Part shown: one piece after another, positions 1-25,536 of the stretch | How positions within the stretch are numbered: position 1 is the stretch's first letter | Layout of the letters: every line of letters starts with the position of its first letter | Assembly: GCF_026213295.1 (NCBI RefSeq) | Contig: NC_079419.1 | Span: 13,294,447 to 13,358,446, forward strand | Reading direction: 5' to 3' | Length of the DNA: 64,000 nt | From: Gadus chalcogrammus | Taxonomy: Eukaryota > Chordata > Actinopteri > Gadiformes > Gadidae | The notes under the pieces: generated by a model | The model's input: only the letters and a program-made list of their open reading frames with translations | Database searches by the model: none | Told to the model about the DNA's origin: nothing | Position numbers and translations under genes: made by a program

Positions 1-545
1 TGCTTCGCCCACTTGATTTGAATTTGCTAAAGCTAGAAATGATTGAGGAAGACTGTCTATGTGTAATCGGGTTGATGATGGTTTGATAAGTTACATGCAT
101 GTTTGGTTCTTGTTATGATGTGGTTTGGTTGTATGTGATCTGATAATGCATTCTACAGTGTACTATATCACAGACGTGTTATATTAAATTGTTTATGACA
201 TTAAATTATGCACAGTATGATTATATACTCGTAGCCAGAACGTGGTCCAGTATCGCAATTCGCAATCGAGATATATGGATCAAGCATTTAATGTTGATGT
301 ATGATATATATCATGCATCAACTAATGCTGGAACTATACATAGGTACAACTAATTCAACGGTTTTGCGCTAAATTATGAATACCATGGAACGCTTCGTGT
401 CAGGTTAGCCAAGGTACTAGGGACGACACGTCCTAGCAAGTCCTCGCATAACAAGAAGCGTAGGTCGACCCTGCACGACTTCCAAGTTCGCGTCAATCCT
501 ATGCACATACAAAAGAGACAGGTTTACTCCGAATACATTATTTAC
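1..545 (-). other. dad1 intron 1 (part)
   Basis: This AT-rich stretch lies downstream of the dad1 exon 1 donor on the minus strand. I see no exon, no clear repeat and no RNA gene in it. Confidence 0.7.
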
Positions 546-756
546 CTGCGAGAATGAACGAGCCGACACACGAGATGAAGCCCGATAAGAAGCTATTGAA
601 GGGGAAGGTTCCCACAAGCAAGCAATACAGGAACTGTAGAGCCCCCGTGAGCAGAATGTAAAGCAGATAGGCGTCCACTACTTTCAGCTTGTTTGGTGTA
701 GTGGTCTTGTATTCCTCAAGGAACCGGGAGATCACTGATATCACCGAGTTGGACAT
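546..756 (-). CDS. dad1: DAD1, oligosaccharyltransferase subunit, first coding exon (partial gene)
   Basis: The exon starts at an ATG (756-754) and encodes 70 codons plus one base, then reaches a donor GTAAAT (545-540). The translation begins [16 protein letters not shown] and contains [14 protein letters not shown] and [19 protein letters not shown] segments, nearly identical to vertebrate DAD1 (113 residues). DAD1 is a small multipass ER membrane subunit of the oligosaccharyltransferase complex for N-glycosylation; its loss triggers apoptosis. Hydrophobic stretches in the second half match the first membrane segments. The phase-1 end fits the known Ala-Val codon split of the family. The remaining 40 or so codons are not found in 1-545 on the minus strand, so exon 2 lies outside the window to the left. 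It is head to head with abhd4. Confidence 0.95.
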
Positions 757-1105
757 GTTTTCGAGTGGGCTTTGTGGACGAATTGACAAGAAAGAATGCC
801 ACTACAGGGTTTTTGCAAGGAGTATTCCTTCCGCGAATGAATGACGTGTCCGAGAGAGCGGAAGTTCGGGCTGGTGTCACTGAGAATACGGTCCGACTCC
901 GGATTCGTGCCGTCCGTGTTACAGAGTATACGTTCCGACCTGTGTGCTTACATATTCCACCTCCGCCCCGTCTCAGTCAGCTGACCACTGATTAAACAAG
1001 TGACGAAACACAAGGCTGCTGGTTCGGTATTTGGGGGAATGTGTTGACACATTATTTGATAGTATATAGTAGTTTAAGAGAGAGAGATATTGTTCATGTC
1101 TTTCG
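757..1105. promoter_or_regulatory. Divergent dad1/abhd4 promoter region
   Basis: Only 349 bp separate the two start codons, which point away from each other. The segment holds a CRE-like ATGACGTGTC (841-850) and an ETS-like GCGGAAGT (859-866) in a locally CpG-containing stretch. Both motif types are common in housekeeping promoters. No TATA box is obvious. The transcription start sites are not visible; the promoter role is inferred from position and motifs. Confidence 0.55.
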
Positions 1106-4100
1106 ATGGATCCGGCCACCTCCACAGCGACTCTTCAAGACGACTCTGAGTAAGATGAACTTTAAGCAGTGGCTTTCGTATCATCCCAGCTTCCAGATGT
1201 ACTGCAAGCCCTTCACAATAAGTTAGATACAATCTAAACATATGCGTTTTATTGTAGGAAACGCTTCTACTGTTAATATTGGACAGTTATCGGTATGTAT
1301 TAGATATAGATTATATAGATAGATATGTAGATATGTGTGTATTTATGAGTTCCGTCCTTCCTCAATGAGTGTGACAAGTATTTGGCGAGGTATCTCGGCA
1401 GTCTTACACGGCATGGTTGACTTTTAATTGACTCCCCTTGTGGTTTTAAATACCCAGCTGTATGTCCCTTAACACAGCTGTAGGGAATGGGATACACCTC
1501 GACTCCAAAACTTGGCAAAGAAATGCACCTTGCAGTGTGCCGCTGTCTCAACATCCATAGAAGCTTGTATATTGTCCAGAGTTTCTTTTACCTGACATCG
1601 GTGTCCTGGAACTGCATTCCGTGTCGATATGCTTCTCAGGCCGAGTTCGATATGGGGCTGGTGGCCTTCGTGGCGCCCAACCTCCGCGGCTATCCTGAAG
1701 AGCGCAGAGGCCAAGATCCTCACCCGTAAGCAGTTGAACCAGTTTCTCTCGATCAAATTTAATTAAGTACTCGGTTATTATACAATGTTCTGCTTGTTAC
1801 AGGTGTTCAAAATGACATGTGGGCGAGGTATGTGACTCTTCCCAACCAGGAGCGAATATGGACCCTCACTGTGACCAACAAATCGGCTCCCAAACCCAAA
1901 CAGAAAGGTGTGATATTCTTATTATATAAACATTATACACAGATGTCCTCAACTTCTGCCTACCTTCCAGCCTTTATTAGTTATTGAAAAGGTTGGTTTG
2001 AGAAATCACAAATCAGTACTGACTTTTTGACCGTGTATGACTGGTTATATTATTCGTTTTTCTATTGTGAGAGAGCCCGGGACGATTTTTTTCTTATAAT
2101 TTGCATGCAACGTTTGCTTTGTTGAATGCTGCCTTCTTCCTGCATTTTTATAATGAACATTTCCCTTTCATTAAAGTTTAAGCAGAAGTGGGCTATGGCT
2201 CTGCTTTGAGCCTATATAGCTCAACATGCTAGGGGTTCAACCTGCTCCTTAATGACACATTTCTTTCATCGTTAGTTGCTTTGGATGACAAAAAAACGCA
2301 ATGGCTCATTCGTTTATTTTACATTGACACATTAAAATTTGACTGAGTGACTGTAAATCTGCCAATGACTGAATCGCTCTGTGATCCTCGGTCTCCTGCA
2401 GCCCCCACTAAGACCCCCCTGGTGATGGTCCATGGGTTTGGCGCGGGGGTGGGCCTGTGGGTAAAGAACCTGGACCGGCTGAGTCATTCGCGGCCCCTCC
2501 ACGCCTTCGACCTGCTGGGCTTCGGCCGCAGCACCCGGCCGGCCTTCCCCAGCGACGCGACGCAGGCCGAGGACATCTTCGTCAGCTCCATAGAGCAGTG
2601 GAGGCAGAGCCTGGGCCTGGACGACATGATCCTGCTGGGCCACAGCCTGGGGGGGTACCTGGCCACGTCCTACGCCATCCGCTATCCAGCCAGGTAACGG
2701 CCGGTTTTAAAGGGGTCCTATTTGACCAATCAGGTGTTGTGGTCGAGTCCAGCCAATAACGAGGCTTCTCACGAGTGGGAGTGTCCGCAACAAGATCTTT
2801 ATGATGAAAGAGTCCCAATATCAGTTGGTACAATCCGACTCCTTTTAGGCTATCCCATGGGACTGTACCAACTGGTACCCCGTACCAGTCATCCCAGCTG
2901 TTCTCCTTATTAAGGGTGTTCTAATATCTGTGTTGGACCTGTAAAATGTGTGTTTTTAATAAATAAAGCAACATGTCTGGTGTTTCAGGGTGAAGCACCT
3001 GATCCTTGTCGACCCATGGGGCTTCCCCGACCGGAACCAGCCTGTGGCGGCTGAGGCCGAGGGGACGCAGGTGGTGAAGAGGCCCCCCCTGCCGCTCTGG
3101 GTCAAGGCGGTGGTGTCCGTGCTGGGCTTCTTCAACCCCCTGGCGGTCATACGGGCAGCGGGCCCCTGGGGTGAGAGACACCGTCGGGCTACCACGTGTA
3201 TGATAGGGCTTGTCGTGGTCCTTTAGCATGTTGTTACATATCATTAGCATTAGCAGCAAGGTGTAGAATGACTCGCCGCACCGTAGCATATCGTAGCATG
3301 CTTTAGCTCCTCGTAGGATGCCTTAACATGGAGTAGCACGTCAAGAGTATGTCGCAGAATGTCTTGGCATATATAAGAACTTCAAGGCGTATCGTATTGC
3401 GACATAACGCAGGGTCGTATGTTGTAGCCTATGTTAGCATGTAGCAGCTACAACAGGGGTTTCATCGTGTCCCCTGTCTGGTTCTCCAGGGCCGGGGCTG
3501 GTGACCAGGTTCCGGCAGGACTTCAAGATTAAGTTTGAGGATCTGTTTGACGACGACACCATGACCAACTACATCTACCACTGCAACGCACAGACGCCCA
3601 GGTGACCCCTGCCACTCACCTTGGTCAAGCTAAGGCAGAATGTAACCATTTCTAAGGGTTACACAATATGTGCGCCTTCTGTTAATAAATCAACACCCTG
3701 TAACTAGGTCACAATGCCCCACCTTGTTTGGTTGACAGTGTTTGTCCCTGACCCCTTCCAACGTTGTCGTAAGAAATTGCATCCAATTATATACTTTTTT
3801 AAAAATAAAAATAATCTATTTTTTAATTAATCTCAGACAGAACATGTTGGAATTTTAATATGGATATAACCATTCAATATGTAAAACAAATGTACGTTGT
3901 ATCAATAAATAAGACTCACCTCCATCCACCACCCCCCCCCCCTCCTCCTCCTCCTCCTTCCTATCCCTGCGGGGCTGCAGCGGCGAGACGGGGTACTGGG
4001 CCATGATGGAGTCCCTGGCCTGGGCCAAGAGGCCCATGCTGCAGCGGGTGGACCAGCTGCCGGCCTCCCTGCCCGTCAGCATGCTGTACGGGGACCGCTC

Positions 4101-4382
4101 CTGGATGACCAGCTCCTCAGGCCACGAGGCCGCCCGCATCAGGGGCCAGGCCTACACCCGGGTGGAGGTGTGTGTGCGTGTGCGTGTGCGTGTGCGTGTG
4201 TGTCTGGTGTCAGAAGATTTGAATAGATAAGACGTCATATTTAATGCAGTGTATGTACTTCTCTAACTGTCTCGCCTTGTCATTCTCTGTAGCTAATCAA
4301 GGATGCCTCTCACCATATCAACAACGACCAGCCAGAGATCTTCAATAATATGGTTGAAGAAATATGCAACTCTGTCGACTGA
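1106..4382 (+). CDS. abhd4: ABHD4, alpha/beta-hydrolase 4 (complete, 8 coding exons)
   Basis: Exons: 1106-1149, 1640-1725, 1803-1907, 2402-2693, 2989-3170, 3490-3601, 3981-4167, 4293-4382. All junctions are GT-AG and phases join to 365 codons (human ABHD4 342). The short first exon (starts [13 protein letters not shown]) was chosen because its GTAAGA donor leaves exactly the phase needed. ABHD4 is a serine hydrolase acting on N-acyl phosphatidylethanolamines and lysophospholipids in the N-acylethanolamine pathway. Visible parts are the N-terminal WWPSWRPTS segment, VHGFGAG oxyanion loop, nucleophile elbow GHSLGG with catalytic Ser, DPWGFP, the acid-strand region LYGDRSW, and the C-terminal HHINND carrying the catalytic His and an HxxxxD box. 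The intact Ser in GHSLGG and the end EEICNSVD separate it from ABHD5, which has Asn there. The exon 7 donor lies in a GT repeat. Confidence 0.95.
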
Positions 4383-4823
4383 GCGTCTGTGTTTGCCTAC
4401 TGGGTGGGCCAGAAACATAAGCTCTGCGTACATAAAGTGCACGATTGGGTAAGACCTGGTCACATACTAGTGCATACTGGCACTAGATTTCAGCTCTATA
4501 GAAGTTTATGAACTGCATTCACTTTTGTTTTTGTTATCAACTGTATCTGTGGATATACAAAATATTGTACTGTTTCTGCTAAATGCCTTTTATTTATGAT
4601 GAATAAGTCTGTGTCTGTATGTTCCGTGATGTGACTTTATTGTAAACGGGTGTTTTGCCTTTTTCTGAGATATTTGAATGCAAATGCCAATGTTTATTTT
4701 TAATATACTAAACGCAGTCTGAAGCAGAAGTTCTAGACTTCCATGGCCTCCATTTCACATAATTGCACACTTGCTGTTTTTGTGCATTGTATTTTATATT
4801 GTGACATCTTCTTTTTAATCAAT

Positions 4824-4829
4824 AATAAA
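4824..4829 (+). terminator. abhd4 poly(A) signal AATAAA
   Basis: A canonical AATAAA lies 442 bp after the abhd4 stop codon and just before a LINE insertion begins, so it is the likely 3' end of the transcript. Confidence 0.6.
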
Positions 4830-4869
4830 ATTGTGATTTACTCTTTCTTTAAGTTCTATTCTTTTAGTT

Positions 4870-7725
4870 TTGGCAATATTTAGTTTCCTCCCCTCGTACT
4901 GTTACCTTGATGTGGTGGGGAGAAATTGTGTGCCCCATAGATTCTGGAGGCTATACCGGTGGGGTTTAATGCCCCCGGCAGGTTCAACCAAGCCAGGCAG
5001 GTTCCAGAGTTGAGGCCAGAGGATAAACAGCACACTGGCCCTCCAAGTTGGGGGTCGGGCTTGGGGTTAACAACCCCACCCCGGAAAAAACGAGATGTAA
5101 CACAAGCAACGACAAGGAAACAAAAAGAGCTCAAACCGACAACCCTTCTTTCAACCAGGAAGAACATTACCAATGGAACCTGGAATATAAGGACTATGTA
5201 CCAGGCAGGAAAAGTAGCGAAAATAGCAGCAGAGATAAGAAATTAAAACCTTGTACTATTGGGAATTAGTGAGGCAGGATGGACACAAGCTGGTCAGAAA
5301 AGGCTCATGAGCGGAGAAATGCTCCTATATTCAGGCCATGAGGAGGCCCCACATACTGAAGGCGTTGCCCTCATGCTATCCCAATCAGCACAGAGAGCAC
5401 TGATGGGGTGGGAAGCCCATGGACCAAGAATCATTACAGCGACTTTCAGAACAAAAGAGAATATATGCATGAATGTAATCCAATTCTACGCACCACCCAA
5501 CCATGAAGAAGAAACAAAAGATGAATTATACGACAGACTACAGAACATCTTGGGCAAATACTCAGAAAGATATGACCCTCCTTATGGGAGACTTGAATGC
5601 AAAGATAGGAAAAGACAACATCGGATATGAAGAAGTGATGGGAAGACACGGACTGGGAGAAATAAACGACAACGGAAAGAAGCTTTTAGATATTTGTGCA
5701 TCAAACAAACTCGTCATTGGAGGGCATATTACCCAACAAGAACATACATAAGGCAACATGGGTATTGCCAGATCATGTTATGGAAAACCAAATAGATCAC
5801 ACTACAGAACGTGAGACTGAAAAGGAGGAGCAGATATTGCATCAGACCTGCTAATGGCCAGACTAAAACTCTAATTAAAGAAGAACAGGACAGCGCACAC
5901 GGGAAACTGAAATAAATACAACGTGAACTTGCTAAGGGAAGAACAAATAAGAGAAAAAGAAAAGCATCAAGTTCGACAAGCTGAAATACAGCAACAAACT
6001 AGAGGAAGAGGTGGAAGAAGCAGCAAGAAACTGAAACATGAGACAGCTATATGACAGTACCAGAAAGCTGTCAGGCAAATACATCAAGGCAGAAAGACCA
6101 GTAAAAGATAAAGAAAGCAACACCATCAAGCTATAGGACGGGCCAACTCAATCGATGGGCGTAATACTTTGAAGAGCTGCTTAACATGCCCCCACCAGCA
6201 AACCCTCCGCATATCCAACCAGCAGAAAACGATCTCCCCATCAGCTGTGACACACCTAGCAGAGATGAGATTCGGACAGCAGTACAGAAACTGAAGAGTG
6301 GCAAAGCAGCAGGGCAAGATAACATTCCAGCAGAAACATTAAAGGCTGCCTTGAACACTACTGTATAAATGCTATATCCACTCTTCAGAAAGGTATGGTA
6401 TGAAGAAAAACTGTCACCTGACTGGAAAGAGGGCTTTATTAACAAGATCCCAAATAAAGGTGACCTTGGAAATTGTGCCAACTATAGAGGGATCACACTA
6501 CTCTCGGTACCGGGGAAGGTGCTAAATAGAATAATACTGGATAGAATGCAAGACGTAGTGAACCAACAACTAAGAGACCAACAAGCAGGATTTAGGAAAA
6601 AACTGTCATGTGTCGACCAGATTGCCACCCTTCGTATAATCATTGAACAAATCTAAGAGTGGAACTCCCCATTGTATATCAACTTTGTTGACTACGAAAA
6701 GCTTTAGATAGCGTGCACAGAGAGACTGTCTGGAAACTATTGAGAACTCATGGAGTGCCCACTAAACTAGTGAACATGATTTAAAGCAGCTACGAGGGAA
6801 TGACATGTAGAGTTACATGAGGGACAACTCACTAACCAGTTTGCAATCAAGACGGGGGTTAGACAGGGCTGCCTGTTATCCCCATTCCTGTTTCTCCTAG
6901 TCATTGACTTGGTAATGAAAACTGCAAATGAAGGAAGCAATGGAATCCAGTGGACATTATGGACACAACTAGAAGACCTGGATTTCGCAGATGACTTGGC
7001 ACTACTTTCACACAATCACCATCAGATACAAGAGAAGACGACTCTACTCGTAGAAACATGAGCCCAAGTGGGCCTTAGCATAAACAAGGGAAAGAAAAAA
7101 ATAATGAGGATGAACACAAATAGGGGGGAGCCAATAACACTAGAAGTGGAGTATTTTTCCTACTTGGGCAGCATCATCAACAAAGAGGGAGGGACAGATG
7201 CAGACATCAGCTCCAGAATAGGAAAGGCATTTGTACAACTGAATATATGGCGCTCAAAGGAGGTACAACAACAAACAAAAGTATGAATCTTCAACTCAAA
7301 TGTGAAATCAGTCCTGTTCTATGGAGCCGAGACCTGGAGAACAATAAATTCTACAGCAAGCTAAGAACAAACCTTCATAAACGGATGCATGAGAAGAATT
7401 CGGCAAGATCACCAATGAAGACCGATGGACGAGGACAAAGCAAACACTAGAGACAAAATTGGACAAAGAAGACGTAGATGGATTGGGCATACCCTTCGTA
7501 AACCAATGTCGAATACCACCAGACAGGCTCTGACGTGGAACCCCCAGGGGAAGAGAAAGAGAGGTCGGCCTAGAAACACCTCGCAGAGGGAGTTCCAGAC
7601 AGACATAAAAAAGATGGGATGCCCCTGGTCACAGATAGAAAAGAAAGCCAGCAACCAAGTTCTCTGGAGATCCTTTGTCGACGGTCTATACCCCCCAAGG
7701 GGTGTCAAGGCATAAGAAGAAGATG
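4870..7725 (+). mobile_element. Decayed non-LTR retrotransposon (APE endonuclease and reverse transcriptase)
   Basis: Broken frames carry a recognisable LINE ORF2. Endonuclease segments include TWNIRTMYQAGKVAKI (about 5180), GISEAGWTQAGQKRL (5260-5300), QFYAPPNHEEE (5480), and in another frame MGDLNAKIGKDNIGYEE (5587-5637). Reverse transcriptase segments include SGKAAGQDNIPAETLKA (6297-6350), NYRGITLLSVPGKVLNRI (6480-6535), RDQQAGFRKKLSCVDQIATL (6570-6630), GVRQGCLLSPFLFLL (about 6855-6900) and the catalytic DFADDLALLS (about 6980). The 3' end encodes WIGHTLRKP and WNPQGKRKRGRPRNT, and ends near an AAGAAGAAGA tail. Many stops and frameshifts make it inactive. It resembles the group often misannotated as craniofacial development protein 2 in animal genomes. 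The clade (RTE-like or other) is not settled here. Confidence 0.9.
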
Positions 7726-7935
7726 AATATTTATTTTGTTTATCCATTTGAGAACATTGTTTCTCAAACTTTTTATCCCGTGTATTTGTCTCCCCAGGTA
7801 CCACAATTATGAACGATGTTATAAAATATAACAAAATACAATAGCGTAGGCCTGCAGCCCTATTCAGCTACACACAGCTCACGCAGGAGGCACATTTAAC
7901 AATTGTATACCAACAAACTTTTTTTAGAAAAGCTT

Positions 7936-8166
7936 AAAGGGGACATATTATACCACTGACAACACATGTGGGCGTGTCCACCTGATGTATGACGGATTGA
8001 TAAGCAACGTTTGCTACAGTCCACTGGGTAGGCTGGTAGGCTGATCTATCCAGCACACATAGGTGGACTCGCCCAACTGAGCCTGCAATGTCAGAAGCTG
8101 CACATTTTCAAAACGGCTTGTAATGGCTAATCACACTCACACCTGGTGGTATAATATGTCCCCTTT
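7936..8166. mobile_element. MITE with perfect 21-bp terminal inverted repeats
   Basis: The left end 7936-7956 begins AAAGGGGACATATTATACC, and the right end 8146-8166 is its exact reverse complement. The 231-bp body has no coding capacity. No convincing target-site duplication is seen (left flank AAGCTT, right flank CATTAT), so the superfamily is unresolved. Confidence 0.8.
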
Positions 8167-8453
8167 CATTATTATTAGACTAATGAGATGGCTGCGTGTT
8201 CAATCATAAGATGAAGTTTGACATGCGATGGTTTCATGGATTAATTTCTAAGAAAATCACCAAACATACCGCCTGTAATCTGTTCAATGTCACTGTTTTT
8301 TACAGTTCTCCACGATCGAAATGTTTTTGAACCTTTAATAATTGTTTTGTTGATTCCTCTGCGCAACACTAAAAAGCGCATCGCGTACCACAGTTGAGAG
8401 AACCACTGCGTTAGAACGTTAAAACGGCAAATATATCAAATGCTCCCACTTGG

Positions 8454-8467
8454 CCACTAGAGGCCAG
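8454..8467 (+). promoter_or_regulatory. Candidate CTCF site
   Basis: CCACTAGAGGCCAG differs from the vertebrate CTCF core at one position by eye. It sits between abhd4 and tgm1. Motif evidence only. Confidence 0.25.
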
Positions 8468-9689
8468 TAAAACATTATCTATCTTATTTCGAGGAGCTAC
8501 CCCAACCAAGGCAATCTTTTTTTCTCTCAAGACTAGTTAAATATTTGAGGTTGTAATTATGTAACGCTTCCGATTAATGGCTTCTTTCAGTGTGAGGGGA
8601 AAAGTTACAGGTAAGTACATGTTTCCCCCTCTGCTCCTACCTCTGAGCTCATCCTGCCTTCCACACCTTCAATAATGACATGGTTGCCCATCGTTTTACT
8701 GTATTTTACTTTATTAGCGTCACAATAAGTAAAAAAAAACAACAGTAAAACACAATTTAGTTGGATAAATACGGTGATGCATTATTAAAAATATATTTGT
8801 TCTTTTCACATTTGTTTTAAGTGGCTGAAAAGCAGGAAGGGGGGGGGGGGGGGTAAGGGAAGTTTTCGTGCCCTTCTTGGTGGGGACAGGGACAGGGGGG
8901 GTTAGGGAAGTGTTCATGCCTGTCTTGGTAGATGAACGAGCTGTACAAACAGTAGAAAGTGATTTAAAATGAGCAAACAGATTATTGCGAGTTATAACAT
9001 AATATTGACGTCAGTGTTCAACATATAAACTGTCACAATCAGGTGAATGGCATAGCACCACGTTAGTCTTGATTTTCTTACGGTATCTAAACCGGTCGTT
9101 CTTACGCAAACACCACCTCATATTACACTCAATTTGGACGGCAAAAAACAGAAATAAAATGTAATATAATAAAATAATAAAAAAAAACGAGAATAGTCTA
9201 ATGTATTTGTTATTTGACTAAGGTGTTGTCCTTCAGGTGAGCTGTGTAAGGCACATTGTAGGTAACCATTGTTTCCTCACTCAGCTTAGCTTAAGTAATA
9301 GCAAAATCAGTGCATGTGTGTCACCGAAGTGACATAGATAACACACTATATACATAGACACATGTTTCTGTGTGACTTCAAAGTTATAAATGCTACTCTA
9401 GCGTTCACTTCCTTATTAGGGTTTATTCCTAGACGCGTATCGTGCACTATATAAACTTATGTGTACAGTTTTTGTCCCACAAATAAAGTGTGGGACAATA
9501 GAAAATGAAATACAATGGCCATGTTACACAATGATAATAATACTGACGGTTTCATCATGTCATGCATCCAAAATTGATGCGTGATCAACCCATGTGCACA
9601 TCTTAACCCCTTCTTGTTCTCACCTGGCCTGTATCTGAATGACGTCGCGTCTCGTTAGATAAAAGCCATCTTCCAGCCCACACACTCAG

Positions 9690-9860
9690 TGAGGAGGTCA
9701 ACTGTCAGAAGGTATAGTGGCTGCGCTGTTCACCTCCCAGCCCCACTAAGTAATGGGTTTGATTCCCCTCTCCATGACAGCATCGTAGCCTGTAGGTGTC
9801 CCTGGCCTAGGAGGCTTTAACCCAGACCTGTATCTAAATCCACTGTTAGTCACGTCACGA
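9690..9860 (+). mobile_element. tRNA-derived SINE fragment
   Basis: A B-box-like GGGTTTGATTCCC (9755-9767) follows a tRNA-like half with an A-box-like segment. Related sequences recur through the window. Exact ends are uncertain. Confidence 0.4.
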
Positions 9861-10040
9861 GGGATAAAATCCTCTATGGACGACTAAATTGTTAGAATGT
9901 TTAAATCGGACCATCCACCATGCCATGGGGCTGACTTGATGACCGTGATCCTTTTAGTGCTTGGCCCACCCAGCGGTGATGGGTGGGCGGGTTGGTGGGC
10001 CGGGCTGCATGTGGAGGATGGAGGGTCACCTTCCTGGGCC

Positions 10041-24010
<13,970 letters not shown>

Positions 24011-24059
24011 TCTGGGAAAAAGGAGGAAGAGGTGATGATTTAGGAGATCTAGAGGCTGC

Positions 24060-24240
24060 GATAAATGGAATCACAGGAGGAGAGAAGAGGAAAGGAAGGG
24101 AGAGAAGGGGAGATTATAAGGGAGCAGAGGAGAGGAGAGGAGCGGAGAGGAGGAGAAGTGAACAGCAGTGGAGCGTTCAGGAGACGAGAAGTCAGGAGGG
24201 ACAAAGAGGAGAGAGGAAAAGGGGAGGAGAGTGAAGGATA
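24060..24240. repeat. Purine-rich (GGAGA-like) tract
   Basis: Degenerate GAGGAGAGG runs lie in tgm1 intron 1, just upstream of the coding start on the minus strand. Confidence 0.7.
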
Positions 24241-24778
24241 TGTCTCGGCTGGTGGTTCTCATGAGCTTTAAGTGCGTACACAACACGGTTCAAACACAGT
24301 GCGTCACATGTCCACGCAACCCCCACTGCACCAAACATGCATTACATGACTCATGTATGCATTCATTTATTTACCAGTAACTATCCAACTTTTGATTGCG
24401 TCTCTCCACTTTTGTTTTCCAACGCCCACAACCCTTCTTATTTTCGTTTTACAATTTCCCACAATTACTGCATTCCTGCCTCTCTCTCAACTTTCCCAAA
24501 ACTCTGGGCATTTGTCAGCTATATTTTTCCAAAGCAAAGCCAACTTTGGCACTCGGTGTAGCACTCGGTGTGAGTGATACACTAACAGCTGCAAACAATC
24601 TGCCCCACCCCAGCTGTTACAGAGAGAGAGAGAGAGAGAGACAGAAAGAAAAAGAGAGGGGCCGACAGAGAGGGAGAGAAATGAGAGAGGGGAGAGTGCA
24701 CATGGAGATTTGCATGCAGGCAAGAATTTATGTGCAGATATGCATGACTACCTGTGTGTGTGTGTGTGTATATGCTTT

Positions 24779-24781
<3 letters not shown>

Positions 24782-24830
<49 letters not shown>
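24782..24830. repeat. (TG)n microsatellite
   Basis: A pure TG tract in tgm1 intron 1. Confidence 0.97.
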
Positions 24831-24836
<6 letters not shown>

Positions 24837-25194
24837 CACACTTCGAACACTCGGATCAACCAAACATGACTAGGCTAGTATGTATTTTCCTCAAATCAAA
24901 CAAATTGGAAGAAGGATCACAGAAGACGAAATGAAGCGAAGGAACCAACAAACGCCTCCCTTTCACTCGTCCGTATAACTCCCACCATGGGACTCAGGGT
25001 CAAAGGTCAAATGCCCAACTGCTGTTTACAAGCAGAGAAATTCCCCCTCCCTCGCCTCCCCCTCTCCCACCTCCTCTCATCCTCTGTCTCTTCTCTCTCC
25101 CCTCCGTACAGATAAAAAACCCTGCTAATGGAGTATGTACACAAATGCATCTCATACATAAACACCCTTGAGATACACACACTGCCTCTCCCTT

Positions 25195-25204
<10 letters not shown>

Positions 25205-25245
<41 letters not shown>
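25205..25245. repeat. (CA)n microsatellite
   Basis: A short CA tract after a TCTC-rich stretch, in tgm1 intron 1. Confidence 0.95.
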
Positions 25246-25465
25246 ACCCCAGGGACATCATTTCGTTTATTGGTTTCTAGTAAAACACGACTTAATCTAA
25301 TACTCTAATTACCAACAGCTGGTCAATAAAATAGAACCAGAGGCTACGTAAAAACACATACTCACGTACATATGTACGTACGTGCGTGCGTGCGTGCGTG
25401 TTGAGAGGTTGAAAGGGCAAGGGATCTACATTCTGCTGTAGCATGTGTGTTTGCCACACATGCAG

Positions 25466-25468
<3 letters not shown>

Positions 25469-25533
<65 letters not shown>
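25469..25533. repeat. (CA)n microsatellite
   Basis: A pure CA tract followed by CA-rich sequence to about 25700, in tgm1 intron 1. Confidence 0.97.

Positions 25534-25536
<3 letters not shown>

Larger units (their letters stand above)
7730..10040. other. Intergenic region between abhd4/LINE and the tgm1 3' end
   Basis: There is no gene here. It holds a short MITE (7936-8166), a candidate CTCF site (8454-8467), a G-run (8837-8852), AT-rich single-copy sequence, a small hairpin with AATAAA in its loop (9472-9498), and a tRNA-like SINE segment (9690-9860). A TTTATT at 9422-9427 is a possible minus-strand AATAAA for tgm1, which would give a 3' UTR of about 620 bp. Confidence 0.6.

Noticed and set aside
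417..617. Open frame on the minus strand in the dad1 intron
   Set aside because: It overlaps the dad1 exon in another frame and shows no homology.
1469..1756. Minus-strand open frame opposite abhd4 exon 2
   Set aside because: It is a shadow of the real exon on the plus strand.
2402..2693. abhd4 assigned as ABHD5
   Set aside because: The nucleophile Ser is intact in GHSLGG, and the DPWGFP, MMES and EEICNSVD segments fit ABHD4; ABHD5 has Asn at the nucleophile.
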